The position numbers and the translations under genes were made by a program. Positions 25,466 through 32,856 of a stretch of DNA of 36,160 nucleotides are shown piece by piece. The stretch covers positions 1-36,160 of the forward strand of contig JALZUO010000067.1 of NCBI GenBank assembly GCA_023301565.1. The letters run 5' to 3'. Source of the DNA: Oligoflexales bacterium. Lineage in GTDB: Bacteria > Bdellovibrionota_B > Oligoflexia > Oligoflexales > JALZUQ01. The stretch's first letter is position 1. Each line of letters opens with the position of its first letter. The notes under the pieces were generated by a model. It ran no database searches, was not told the DNA's origin, and saw only the letters and a list, made by a program, of their open reading frames with translations.

Positions 25466-26725
25466 ATGATTATCTTTTATCTTTTTGCTGTTTTTGGGTT
25501 TACCTATTGGGGTGGACGCTGTTTTATTTATGCTCGCCAGATTCGCTACTTGTCTGACCACGCTGTCAGTCAAGGTGTACCTAAGGCTGCTCCGAAGGTT
25601 TCTATATTGGTGCCGTTTTGCGACGAAGAAGGTTCGATAGTGAAAGCTGCAAAGAAGCTAGCGCTTTTGGAATACCCAAACCTTGAAATCTTATACCTAA
25701 ATGATCGCAGCACCGATGGCGGTGGAGAAGCGTTAGAAACCTATTTGGCTAGCAAATCAAAAAAACTTGAAACTAGCTACAAAGAACACTGCTTTCATAT
25801 CAAAGAGCTCCCCAACGGGTGGCTTGGTAAGCTGCATGCCATAGATTTTGGGCTGAAGCAGGCGCAGGGCAAGTGGGTTCTTTTGATGGACGCAGACGTG
25901 ATGCTTGAGCCGAGTGTGTTGCAAAAAGCTGTTGATCATTGTGAATCAGATAACTTAGATCATTTAGCGCTCATCGCAGAGTTCGGTAGCCCAGGCTTTT
26001 GGACGACTAGTTTGCAGGCTGCCTTCTTTTCTCTTGTACCGCTGGCATTCTTACCGGCCCAAGTTCGGTCACCTAAAAGTAACGTGTATGCAGGGGTAGG
26101 GGCTTTTCAGCTAATTAGGCGGAGCTTTTTGCAGAAAGTCGGTGGTATGAAGTGGCTTGCGCTCGAGGTTATTGACGATATAGGGCTCGGAAAGCTAGTA
26201 AAAGCCAACCACGGAAAAAGTGAGCTTATGAGTGGACGGGGTCTTGCCAAGCTTCACTGGTATGGAAGTATCCCTGAAATGATACGTGGAACAGAAAAAA
26301 ATCTGTTTGCTGCTATGCGCTATTCTTTGTGGAGAATGATCCTGCAGGTTACTTTTTCACTGGGGCTGGCATTTTATTTTGTGTGGTCTTTATATACTTG
26401 TCCGCCTAGCTTACTTGTTTTCGGGCTTGGTATGCTCTCTCTCTTATTCTTTTTTATTGGATTGCACCGTTATTATCGAGTTTGGAACTTCAACGCATTT
26501 CATGCGTTAACTATTTTCTTTATGGTGCCTATTTTGTTTTGGATGCTCGTTCGTAACTCTGTGCTTGCTTGGAGGAAAGGCGGGATTTCTTGGCGCGGCA
26601 CCTTTTATTCTATCGACACATTGATCGAAAACCAGAGGGTTTTTCTCGGAACAGACTTTGTTTTTGGTTACCCAAAGGCCGCGGTTACAGATAAAGAGTC
26701 ACCCGAGGTGCGGCCTTTGTCATGA
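25466..26725 (+). CDS. Membrane family 2 glycosyltransferase (HpnB-like)
   Basis: A 419-residue protein with an N-terminal membrane segment (1-18), a GT-A domain and two to three C-terminal membrane segments (~295-370). The nucleotide-sugar site shows SILVPFCDEEGSI, LNDRSTDGGGEA and the metal motif MDADVML (141-147); the acceptor side has VIDDIGLGKLVK. The C-terminal GGISWRGTFYSI resembles hopanoid- and carotenoid-associated GT2 enzymes. The glycosylated product is unknown. The downstream acyltransferase start overlaps its stop as ATGA, so the two are coupled and likely act on the same lipid-like substrate. Confidence 0.85.
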   Translation: MIIFYLFAVFGFTYWGGRCFIYARQIRYLSDHAVSQGVPKAAPKVSILVPFCDEEGSIVKAAKKLALLEYPNLEILYLNDRSTDGGGEALETYLASKSKKLETSYKEHCFHIKELPNGWLGKLHAIDFGLKQAQGKWVLLMDADVMLEPSVLQKAVDHCESDNLDHLALIAEFGSPGFWTTSLQAAFFSLVPLAFLPAQVRSPKSNVYAGVGAFQLIRRSFLQKVGGMKWLALEVIDDIGLGKLVKANHGKSELMSGRGLAKLHWYGSIPEMIRGTEKNLFAAMRYSLWRMILQVTFSLGLAFYFVWSLYTCPPSLLVFGLGMLSLLFFFIGLHRYYRVWNFNAFHALTIFFMVPILFWMLVRNSVLAWRKGGISWRGTFYSIDTLIENQRVFLGTDFVFGYPKAAVTDKESPEVRPLS

Positions 26726-27465
26726 AAAACATAGAGCTTAGCGGTCAAGAAAAAATATCTTTGCAACGCAAAGGGGCTTTGCTTAGTTGGACTGGGTCCT
26801 CAAACTACTACTACTTGATGGAAGAGCTGGATATCTCGCCTCTTTTAAAAAAGAGAAATAGTCTTGCAAATCAATCAGGTAGCTTCCAGGCAATCTTTAT
26901 TGGTCTTCTTGCAAACTGTGCGGCAAAGCATGATTTTTTTTATCACGCAGTTTTTGGCCAAAAGATATACCGTCGCCTGCACTTAGTCGTGTCGACCCTA
27001 GTTAGTTTTGACAAAGAAATAGCCGGCTCTATTAGGCTTCAAGATCCTCACCTTAAAAGCCTTGACGAGATTCGGGCTGAGTTGGCAGCAGGCAAGGCAA
27101 AGCTAAAAAAAGGAACCAATGTTCCTGGGTGGCTGAATCACGTGCCCATGCTTTTGCTCAGCGCTATGATGCGCCTGACGTTTTTTCTAATGTACAGTTT
27201 TAATTACTGGGCTGCATGGCTTCCTTTGGAGCGCGATGTGATCGGCGCGATGGTTGTCAGCAATGTTGGTGCGGCCGGATCGTCTTCGTGGATCGTGCCA
27301 CAGCAAAACCGCTACCATGCTCCGCCTTGCTCGATTGTCTACGGCAGGGCAGAGGGTAATAAGCTAAAGGTAACTTTTGGTTTTGATCACCGGATCGCAG
27401 ATGGCCGGCACAGTATGGAGTTCGTAGATGACGTGAAGCAGGCTCTTGCAAGCCTCACGTCCTAG
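26722..27465 (+). CDS. Acyltransferase of the 2-oxoacid dehydrogenase E2 / CAT fold, no lipoyl domain
   Basis: A 247-residue protein whose C-terminal half reads like an E2 catalytic domain: AMVVSNVGAAGSSSW (~176-190), then FGFDHRIADGRHSMEF with catalytic His223 and Asp227 of the DHRxxDG motif. Lipoyl and E1/E3-binding domains are missing. It carries a hydrophobic stretch (~142-168) and is too short for a normal E2, so it should transfer acyl groups from CoA to something other than lipoamide. Translation is coupled to the glycosyltransferase by ATGA. I infer acylation of a glycosylated lipid. Confidence 0.75.
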   Translation: MKNIELSGQEKISLQRKGALLSWTGSSNYYYLMEELDISPLLKKRNSLANQSGSFQAIFIGLLANCAAKHDFFYHAVFGQKIYRRLHLVVSTLVSFDKEIAGSIRLQDPHLKSLDEIRAELAAGKAKLKKGTNVPGWLNHVPMLLLSAMMRLTFFLMYSFNYWAAWLPLERDVIGAMVVSNVGAAGSSSWIVPQQNRYHAPPCSIVYGRAEGNKLKVTFGFDHRIADGRHSMEFVDDVKQALASLTS

Positions 27466-27474
27466 TTCTGCTTT

Positions 27475-28455
27475 CTAATTTAAAAACCCTTTGATTTTGC
27501 TAGTGACTTCGTCTGGTATTTCTTCGGCAAGAAAATGTGCATTGTTTTTGTAAATATGGATCCGCTGCGAAGGGATGCTAAATGATTTTCGCAAAATGGG
27601 AATTTGTTTTTTAGTTAGAATACTGTCTTTTCCTCCCCATAGCACCATTACATCGCCTGAAAACTGAGGCCACTTTTTTTGTTTGTTTTGAAGGTTTGAA
27701 AATAAATCTTTGTTTATACTGGTGAAGAAACTATAGAGTGCATGATTTGCGCCTTCACGCATGGGTTTTACATAACCGTAGCACTCGTCTTCTGTGAGTT
27801 TGTGGTCTCCTTTTAAACCTAAGTGCCCTAGGGTTGTTTTTATTATGGCTGCACTAGTGATCCTGGATTTATAGGCTTTCGTGATTTGCGAGACCATAAA
27901 CTTCCCACCGAGTTTAGGCTGGTTAAAGCCTTGGTCGTCGACAATTGTATTGAGTACTATAAGATTTTTGAGTCGAGAAGGTGCTGCTTCGAGCATTTCC
28001 CAGGCTACGAGGCCTCCCATATCATGAAAGAGCAAAGAAAAATTTGATATGCCGCGTGCCGAAACAAGCTGCAAAACACGCCGAGCTTGCTCGCGGTGGC
28101 TATATTTTTCGGCGTCCTCTTTTGGCTTTTCACTACTGCCATAACCTAAAAGGTCTACTGTGATTACGCGGTAATTTTTTTGTAGCTTCGGAATGAGCTT
28201 TCGGTACATCCACGACGAGGTGGGTACGCCGTGTATAAGCACCAGCGCGTGCCCTGTTCCGTGGTCGGTGAAAGCAATCTTTCCAGCGTCCGTTTGGAAG
28301 TGCTGCTGCTGTGCTCTGTGGTGTTTGTAGTCCTTCGGTGGGATGTAAGAGTTTGAAACTTCCGCTGCTACCTCAGGAGTACTCTTTTTGGACACGCAGC
28401 CCATGAAGCCAACAGAGAGAAGTAAAAAGTATAAAGAAATATGTGTTGAGTTCAA
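27475..28455 (-). CDS. Haloalkane dehalogenase/epoxide hydrolase-like lipoprotein
   Basis: A 326-residue alpha/beta hydrolase. I start at TTG 28455: AAGGGGA lies 6 bases upstream and a lipoprotein signal follows at once (ISLYFLLLSVGFMGC, Cys20). ATG 28497 has no comparable site. The oxyanion segment is LIHGVPTSSWMYRKL. The nucleophile is Asp145 in LLFHDMGGLVAW, as in haloalkane dehalogenases and epoxide hydrolases rather than serine esterases; the base is His307 (NNAHFLAEE) and the acid probably Asp277 (LWGGKDS). Met replaces the Trp after the nucleophile that stabilises halide in true dehalogenases, so dehalogenation is uncertain. Lipid anchoring is unusual for this family. Confidence 0.8.
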   Translation of the reverse strand: MNSTHISLYFLLLSVGFMGCVSKKSTPEVAAEVSNSYIPPKDYKHHRAQQQHFQTDAGKIAFTDHGTGHALVLIHGVPTSSWMYRKLIPKLQKNYRVITVDLLGYGSSEKPKEDAEKYSHREQARRVLQLVSARGISNFSLLFHDMGGLVAWEMLEAAPSRLKNLIVLNTIVDDQGFNQPKLGGKFMVSQITKAYKSRITSAAIIKTTLGHLGLKGDHKLTEDECYGYVKPMREGANHALYSFFTSINKDLFSNLQNKQKKWPQFSGDVMVLWGGKDSILTKKQIPILRKSFSIPSQRIHIYKNNAHFLAEEIPDEVTSKIKGFLN

Positions 28456-28697
28456 AGTTTCCCCTTTTTTTTGGTAGTTGTTCCTCAATCTTGTCATTTT
28501 AACCTATGCTCTACCCAAGTGATAGCTGGGCAACCTGGAGTCGTCAAAACCCCTGCACCACATGGTTTTGTGCGGTTAGTTGTCATGCAGCTCTTTCCTT
28601 ATGTATAGTTGTAATGATTTAAGCCCGGACGCCAGTCTTGGAGTGTTTTACTAAGGGACTCAAGTTTTCTGGGTTCGTCTCGGAAGGTTTTTTAGGT

Positions 28698-29150
28698 ATG
28701 AGTCGATTGGTGTTATGTATGGTTTTTGCAATATCTTGTAGTTTATTTGCACAAAAAAATGCTGGTTTCGTTGGTGGGAAGACCTTTGCTCAGGGTTATG
28801 ACCCTGTTAGCTATTTGCTTGAGAACAAGGCTCAAAAGGGCCAGGCTGATTTAGTGTACTCTTATAAAGATACCCGGTTCCACTTTGTTTCTAGAGCTAA
28901 TCTTGAGGCCTTCAAGACCAACCCTGAAAAGCATCTTCCTGCCTATAACGGTTGGTGTGCCTACGCCATGGCAAAAAAGGGGAAATTGGTTTCGGTGAAC
29001 CCAAAGAAATTTATAGTTGTAAATGGACGGGTGTTTTTATTTTACTCAAATATCTTTGCTCGCACTCTGGTACGATGGAAAAACGAAAAGTCGGAAAAAT
29101 CTTTGATCGAAGCAGGGGACCGTAACTGGTTAAAATATAGTGAGCTCTAG
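28698..29150 (+). CDS. Exported YHS-domain protein
   Basis: A 150-residue protein starting at ATG 28698 with a signal peptide (LVLCMVFAISCSLFAQ). The YHS signature follows: FAQGYDPVSYLLE, VYSYKDTRFHFVSRANLEAF, NPEKHLPAYNGWCAYAMAKKGK, VNPKKFIVVNGRVFLFY. YHS domains are small folds linked to metal binding; the function here is unknown. GGAAGG lies ~10 bases upstream. Its stop overlaps the start of the cysteine dioxygenase by 11 bp, so it is the first gene of that operon and may support the iron enzyme; that link is inference. Confidence 0.8.
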   Translation: MSRLVLCMVFAISCSLFAQKNAGFVGGKTFAQGYDPVSYLLENKAQKGQADLVYSYKDTRFHFVSRANLEAFKTNPEKHLPAYNGWCAYAMAKKGKLVSVNPKKFIVVNGRVFLFYSNIFARTLVRWKNEKSEKSLIEAGDRNWLKYSEL

Positions 29151-29577
29151 TCAACTAAATTCAATATTAGAAAACATCGGTGGCGATGCTTCTCAGTCGA
29201 TCGATCAAATCGGTCCACATTTGGGAAATGTCGATCTCTGGCAAGACAGTACTTATAACCGAGTAACTCTTTTAAAGAATCAAGACATAGAGATTGTGGC
29301 GATATATTGGAAAAAAGGTCAAGCCACCCCTTTGCATGGTCACGGACAGAGCAAATGCTTTTTTACAGTTTTTCAAGGCGAGATCGAAGACTCTAGGTTC
29401 TCCTCTCGAGGAGACTTTCCGGATCTAAAGCTAAAGCTAACGCCAAAAGATGGCATGCAAAATGAGGATTGTTTTCACACTTTAAGTTGTGTGAGTGAGA
29501 AAGCTATCAGTCTACATATTTACACTCCTCCTATCTGTACAGAAACCAACTCGACACAATCTAAAAATCAGAAGTAG
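29140..29577 (+). CDS. Cysteine dioxygenase
   Basis: A 145-residue cupin that oxidises cysteine to cysteine sulfinate with non-heme iron. Iron ligands are His66 and His68 (PLHGHGQSKCF) and His113 (CFHTLSC). Arg41 (YNRVTL) matches the substrate-carboxylate arginine. Cys73, seven residues after His66, and Tyr128 (HIYTPP) sit where animal enzymes form their Cys-Tyr cross-link; most bacterial homologues have Gly at the Cys position. GTG 29140 lies inside the end of the YHS gene, which implies coupling, with no separate ribosome-binding site. The decarboxylase gene begins 7 bp downstream. Confidence 0.88.
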   Translation: MSSSQLNSILENIGGDASQSIDQIGPHLGNVDLWQDSTYNRVTLLKNQDIEIVAIYWKKGQATPLHGHGQSKCFFTVFQGEIEDSRFSSRGDFPDLKLKLTPKDGMQNEDCFHTLSCVSEKAISLHIYTPPICTETNSTQSKNQK

Positions 29578-29584
29578 AGCTACA

Positions 29585-31045
29585 ATGCTAAATTCTTTAG
29601 ATATAAAAAAGACCTTGGACATCATTGAAAGCACGCTGATTTCAGTTCGTGAAAGGCAGCTGCAAGAGGAGCTTTCCGACAAGAAGCTTTCTTTTGAAGA
29701 GCTTGAAAAGATTTTTGATACAAACCTTGAAGGGACCCAGTCTCTTGACGCGGTGAAAAGTTTTTTTTCTGATTACTTGCAGTATAGTGTCAACACAGCT
29801 CACCCATATTTTAATAACCAGCTTTTTTCTGGCGTAGAATGGTCTGCTGTACTCGGCGATTTTCTGACATCCATTACCAATACAACTATGGCGACCTTTG
29901 AGTCTAGCCCTGTTGGCACGGTCCTAGAGTCAAAACTTATAGAGAAGCTACTAGCTAAAATAGGTTATGACGGCGGAGAAGGAATTATGGTGGGCGGCGG
30001 CAGCCAGGCCAACATGCAGGCAATGGTTTGTGCTCGCCAGCATATGTTTCCTGATTTTAATGCTGACCCAGCAGCTTGCAAACCATTGACGATGTTTGTT
30101 TCTGAGCATGCGCACTACTCATTTAAAAAAGCAGCAATGGTGATGGGGCTCGGTAAAGCCGGCGTAGTTAAAGTTCCGGTGAATGCCAAAAACCAAATGG
30201 ACCCCAAAGAGCTGGATAGACTCATTCAAAAAACCATCGATGATAACCGGCAGCCGTTTTTGGTCGCTGCCACGGCAGGAACAACGGTCTACGGAGCCTT
30301 TGACTCGGTCCCTGGTTTGGCAAAAGTCTGCAAGAGCCGCAACCTGTGGCTACATGTCGACGGGGCATGGGGAGCGCCAGCTTTTTTCTCTGATAGATAT
30401 AAAGACCTACTTGCTGGCTCTGCCTTGGCAGACTCCTGGACCTGGGATGCGCACAAGCTGATGGGTGCGAGTTTGACAAGCAGTTTTTTTCTAAGCAAGC
30501 ATAAAGGCACACTGTTCAATGCCAATAACATTGACGAGGGCAAGTATATCTTTCATGAAGATGCAGCTGTAAGTTGTGATTTTGGACCAATGTCGCTGCA
30601 GTGTGGCCGTAGGGTTACATCTGCAAGTCTTTGGACTCAGTGGCTAAAAGAAGGCGATGAAGGCTTTAAAAAGAAGGTCGAGAGTTTAGACGACCTAAAA
30701 CTGTATATAGTCGGTCAAATAAAAAAGAACCCTCGCCTAGAGCTGATCACAGAAGCTCCGTTTTTAAACGTGTGCTTCCGGGTTCGCTCAGACAAGGCTT
30801 CTTGCGAAAACCATTTTAATCGCCAGATTCGTGAGACATTAAAAAACCGTGGCCAGTTTTTGGTGAATTTCTACGAGGACACAAACGGTCTTTTGTTCTT
30901 CCGCTTTATCTTGGCCAACTCTTTGTTTGAGCAAAAGCACGTAGACGCGTTTTTAAACTACCTTTTGACTGTCGCAGATGAGCTTGAAGCAGGCGTGCAA
31001 GACGGCGCACACGCCAAAGGTTCTTTGTTGAATTCAGTTGTATAA
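29585..31045 (+). CDS. Group II PLP decarboxylase, probable cysteine sulfinate decarboxylase
   Basis: A 486-residue PLP enzyme of the glutamate/cysteine-sulfinate decarboxylase group. ATG 29585 is chosen because the longer frame overlaps the dioxygenase gene and AGTAGAG lies upstream. Seen: HPYFNNQLFSGVEW near the N-terminus, FVSEHAHYSFKKAAMVMGLG with His177 stacking on PLP, HVDGAWGAPAFF with Asp259, and SWTWDAHKLMGA with the Schiff-base Lys291. LQCGRRVTSASLW also matches animal CSAD/GAD. Substrate is inferred from the preceding cysteine dioxygenase: cysteine sulfinate to hypotaurine. Glutamate or aspartate decarboxylation cannot be excluded from sequence. Confidence 0.88.
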   Translation: MLNSLDIKKTLDIIESTLISVRERQLQEELSDKKLSFEELEKIFDTNLEGTQSLDAVKSFFSDYLQYSVNTAHPYFNNQLFSGVEWSAVLGDFLTSITNTTMATFESSPVGTVLESKLIEKLLAKIGYDGGEGIMVGGGSQANMQAMVCARQHMFPDFNADPAACKPLTMFVSEHAHYSFKKAAMVMGLGKAGVVKVPVNAKNQMDPKELDRLIQKTIDDNRQPFLVAATAGTTVYGAFDSVPGLAKVCKSRNLWLHVDGAWGAPAFFSDRYKDLLAGSALADSWTWDAHKLMGASLTSSFFLSKHKGTLFNANNIDEGKYIFHEDAAVSCDFGPMSLQCGRRVTSASLWTQWLKEGDEGFKKKVESLDDLKLYIVGQIKKNPRLELITEAPFLNVCFRVRSDKASCENHFNRQIRETLKNRGQFLVNFYEDTNGLLFFRFILANSLFEQKHVDAFLNYLLTVADELEAGVQDGAHAKGSLLNSVV

Positions 31046-31080
31046 GTTCTTTCTGAACGAATTTTTCAACTTTAGAGATC

Positions 31081-32517
31081 TTATGTAGAGCTGAGGCTTA
31101 GGCTAAGTGCAGCTTGGTATCCTTTTTCGAAAATAGCCATCTTCTTTAGTTGAGTTATAGTAGCGCCGGATGTAAAAACATCATCTACAAAAATTATAAC
31201 CTTTTTATTCTTACCCTTTTTAAACCTATACTTGGTAGCAACTGCGTTTCCAAGCCTCTGCCAAAGATGTTTTTGAAATTGTTGTTTTTCACCTTTTGAC
31301 CTACTGACAAGCTCCATGTAGTCGACTTCAAGCTGCTGGCTTAGGTGCTGGGCAAAGACCTTGTTGATAGGCTTAGAAGACGGTACTGGAACCAGCGCCA
31401 CCTCCTCTGAGGTGAATTTGTTTTTTTCTAAAAAAAGTTGAAGTTTTTTTCTGTATCCATCTATCGATGGGTTTAGTTCGTTGAGTGTTTTTTGCTGAAC
31501 CGATGGGTCTGGAGCTTCGTCTAAAATAAGTTTTGATATTTTGTTTGCGCCTTCTTTGCTTTCGTCTGTTTTGAATTTTGCGAAAGCTTTATGGCGAACC
31601 ACCTCAGGTATTTCCTGGTCCATGCCGAGACGGGTTGCTGTCGCAAAGATGCCGTCGTTCCACAAGCTGTAGCGCACGAGTAAGTTGAGATCGTGAGGTA
31701 CGCTGTGGACTTTTCCGCCTACAACTGAAGATGTTGAAAATGTCTGTGTGTGGGCCATTCCAGGGCCACTTCTTACCCCAGGTATCCATGTTTCATTTAT
31801 ATCTTCAGGGTATTTTCTTTTGTAAGCTATTCTAAACAGGTTAAGTGCAGCGGCCCTCATTGGGTCAAGTCCTGTGCTTATATAAAAATCGACTAATAGC
31901 TGAGAGGCAATTGGTAGATGGTCAGTTGAAGGTTGTTCAAACTTTCTTTCACCAGGGTCCTTGCTACGCAGCTTCGGTAAGGTTGACATAAAAAAATCAT
32001 AAAAATTTTGATCCGGATAACGCACAGAAAAGACTCTCTGCATAATGTGGAATTGGTTCTTCTTTTCCAATACATCTGTTTTCCCGGTGTTTCTCGACAA
32101 GCTAGGGTAGTCTGTATCCATGAGATGCATCCAGCCTAGGTAAAACGGGATGTTCCCAGGTCGGCTAAATCGATTTTCGAGTCTTTTGGTTATTACTTCG
32201 TGCATAAGCTGACTGCCTAGTGCAACCCATCTTTGTTCGGGGGGGGCTTCTATGGTTCGGCGGGCAGGAGAACCAGCTGGATAGAAGGTTATTTTTCTTG
32301 ACTCTTTATCGTAGGAAACAACGCGCACCACTCCAAACTCAGAGTCAATATAGTATTTGTTCGCGCGCAGCTTTTCTGCAGCTAGCCATTCACCCTTATT
32401 TTTATATTGCCAATTTTGGCTTAAGATCCAGCTAGCTCTCACGCACTCTGTTTTTTGCCGGTTTGGGGCAAAAAGAGTAGTAGTAATAAGTAAACCGAAT
32501 ATCAACAATCTCATCAT
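31081..32517 (-). CDS. Exported protein with C-terminal ComF-like phosphoribosyltransferase domain
   Basis: A 478-residue protein. Residues 1-17 (MMRLLIFGLLITTTLFA) look like a signal peptide. The N-terminal ~360 residues match nothing I recognise. From ~375 it reads like ComF: ALVPVPSSKPINKVFAQHL, then KQQFQKHLWQRLGNAVATKY, then the PRPP loop IIFVDDVFTSGATITQL (443-457). ComF-type domains normally work in the cytosol, so an exported copy is odd; the hydrophobic start could instead be a membrane anchor with the domain inside. AGAGG precedes ATG 32517. Convergent with the decarboxylase gene (35-bp gap). Confidence 0.7.
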   Translation of the reverse strand: MMRLLIFGLLITTTLFAPNRQKTECVRASWILSQNWQYKNKGEWLAAEKLRANKYYIDSEFGVVRVVSYDKESRKITFYPAGSPARRTIEAPPEQRWVALGSQLMHEVITKRLENRFSRPGNIPFYLGWMHLMDTDYPSLSRNTGKTDVLEKKNQFHIMQRVFSVRYPDQNFYDFFMSTLPKLRSKDPGERKFEQPSTDHLPIASQLLVDFYISTGLDPMRAAALNLFRIAYKRKYPEDINETWIPGVRSGPGMAHTQTFSTSSVVGGKVHSVPHDLNLLVRYSLWNDGIFATATRLGMDQEIPEVVRHKAFAKFKTDESKEGANKISKLILDEAPDPSVQQKTLNELNPSIDGYRKKLQLFLEKNKFTSEEVALVPVPSSKPINKVFAQHLSQQLEVDYMELVSRSKGEKQQFQKHLWQRLGNAVATKYRFKKGKNKKVIIFVDDVFTSGATITQLKKMAIFEKGYQAALSLSLSST

Positions 32518-32856
32518 TAAAGCCTCTGAAATTTCTCTTTTGATTATATCAGATAGAAATCCATGTATCTGTCGTAGCGTGGCCCTTGGAAAAGGGTTGT
32601 TGCTCTACCGGCTTATCCCCTAGGTGTCTAGCAAGTCGACACATAAACAGGCAATGAAAGAAAACTTGCAAGGAGGGTCAGAGGTTGGACTGGGGAGTTA
32701 AGGTTAATCAGACACTAAATTCTAAACGCTCCCCATTCGTTGGTACAGGAAAGGTAATACTTTTTTTTCAGTCAAACACACAAAACCTTCTTTTCTAGCT
32801 GTTTGACCTTAGGTTTTACCGTTAAACGCTTTGAGACTTAAGCGCTCAACCACCGA
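32518..32856. other. 339-bp intergenic region, no gene seen
   Basis: Contains two inverted repeats: TGGGGAG (32691) with CTCCCCA (32729) and GTCAAACA (32771) with TGTTTGAC (32800), and an eight-T run at 32761-32768 between them. None makes a clean terminator. A stretch near 32585-32620 resembles a tRNA D-arm on the minus strand but no tRNA can be folded. Confidence 0.6.

Noticed and set aside
28500-28545. Second D-arm-like stretch (minus strand AGCTATCACTTGGGTAGAGC) upstream of the hydrolase lipoprotein
   Set aside because: No anticodon or T arm follows; likely coincidence.
31046-31080. Terminator GTTC-TTTCT-GAAC followed by ATTTTT after the decarboxylase gene
   Set aside because: Only a four-base-pair stem; too weak to claim.
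32585-32625. tRNA-like D-arm on the minus strand (GGTAGAGCA followed by a CCCTT/AAGGG hairpin)
   Set aside because: No 7-base anticodon loop with a proper stem, no T-arm and no acceptor stem can be formed.
32771-32807. GTCAAACA/TGTTTGAC inverted repeat as terminator of the 34293 lipoprotein gene
   Set aside because: In that direction it is followed by A, not T, and the 21-base loop is large.
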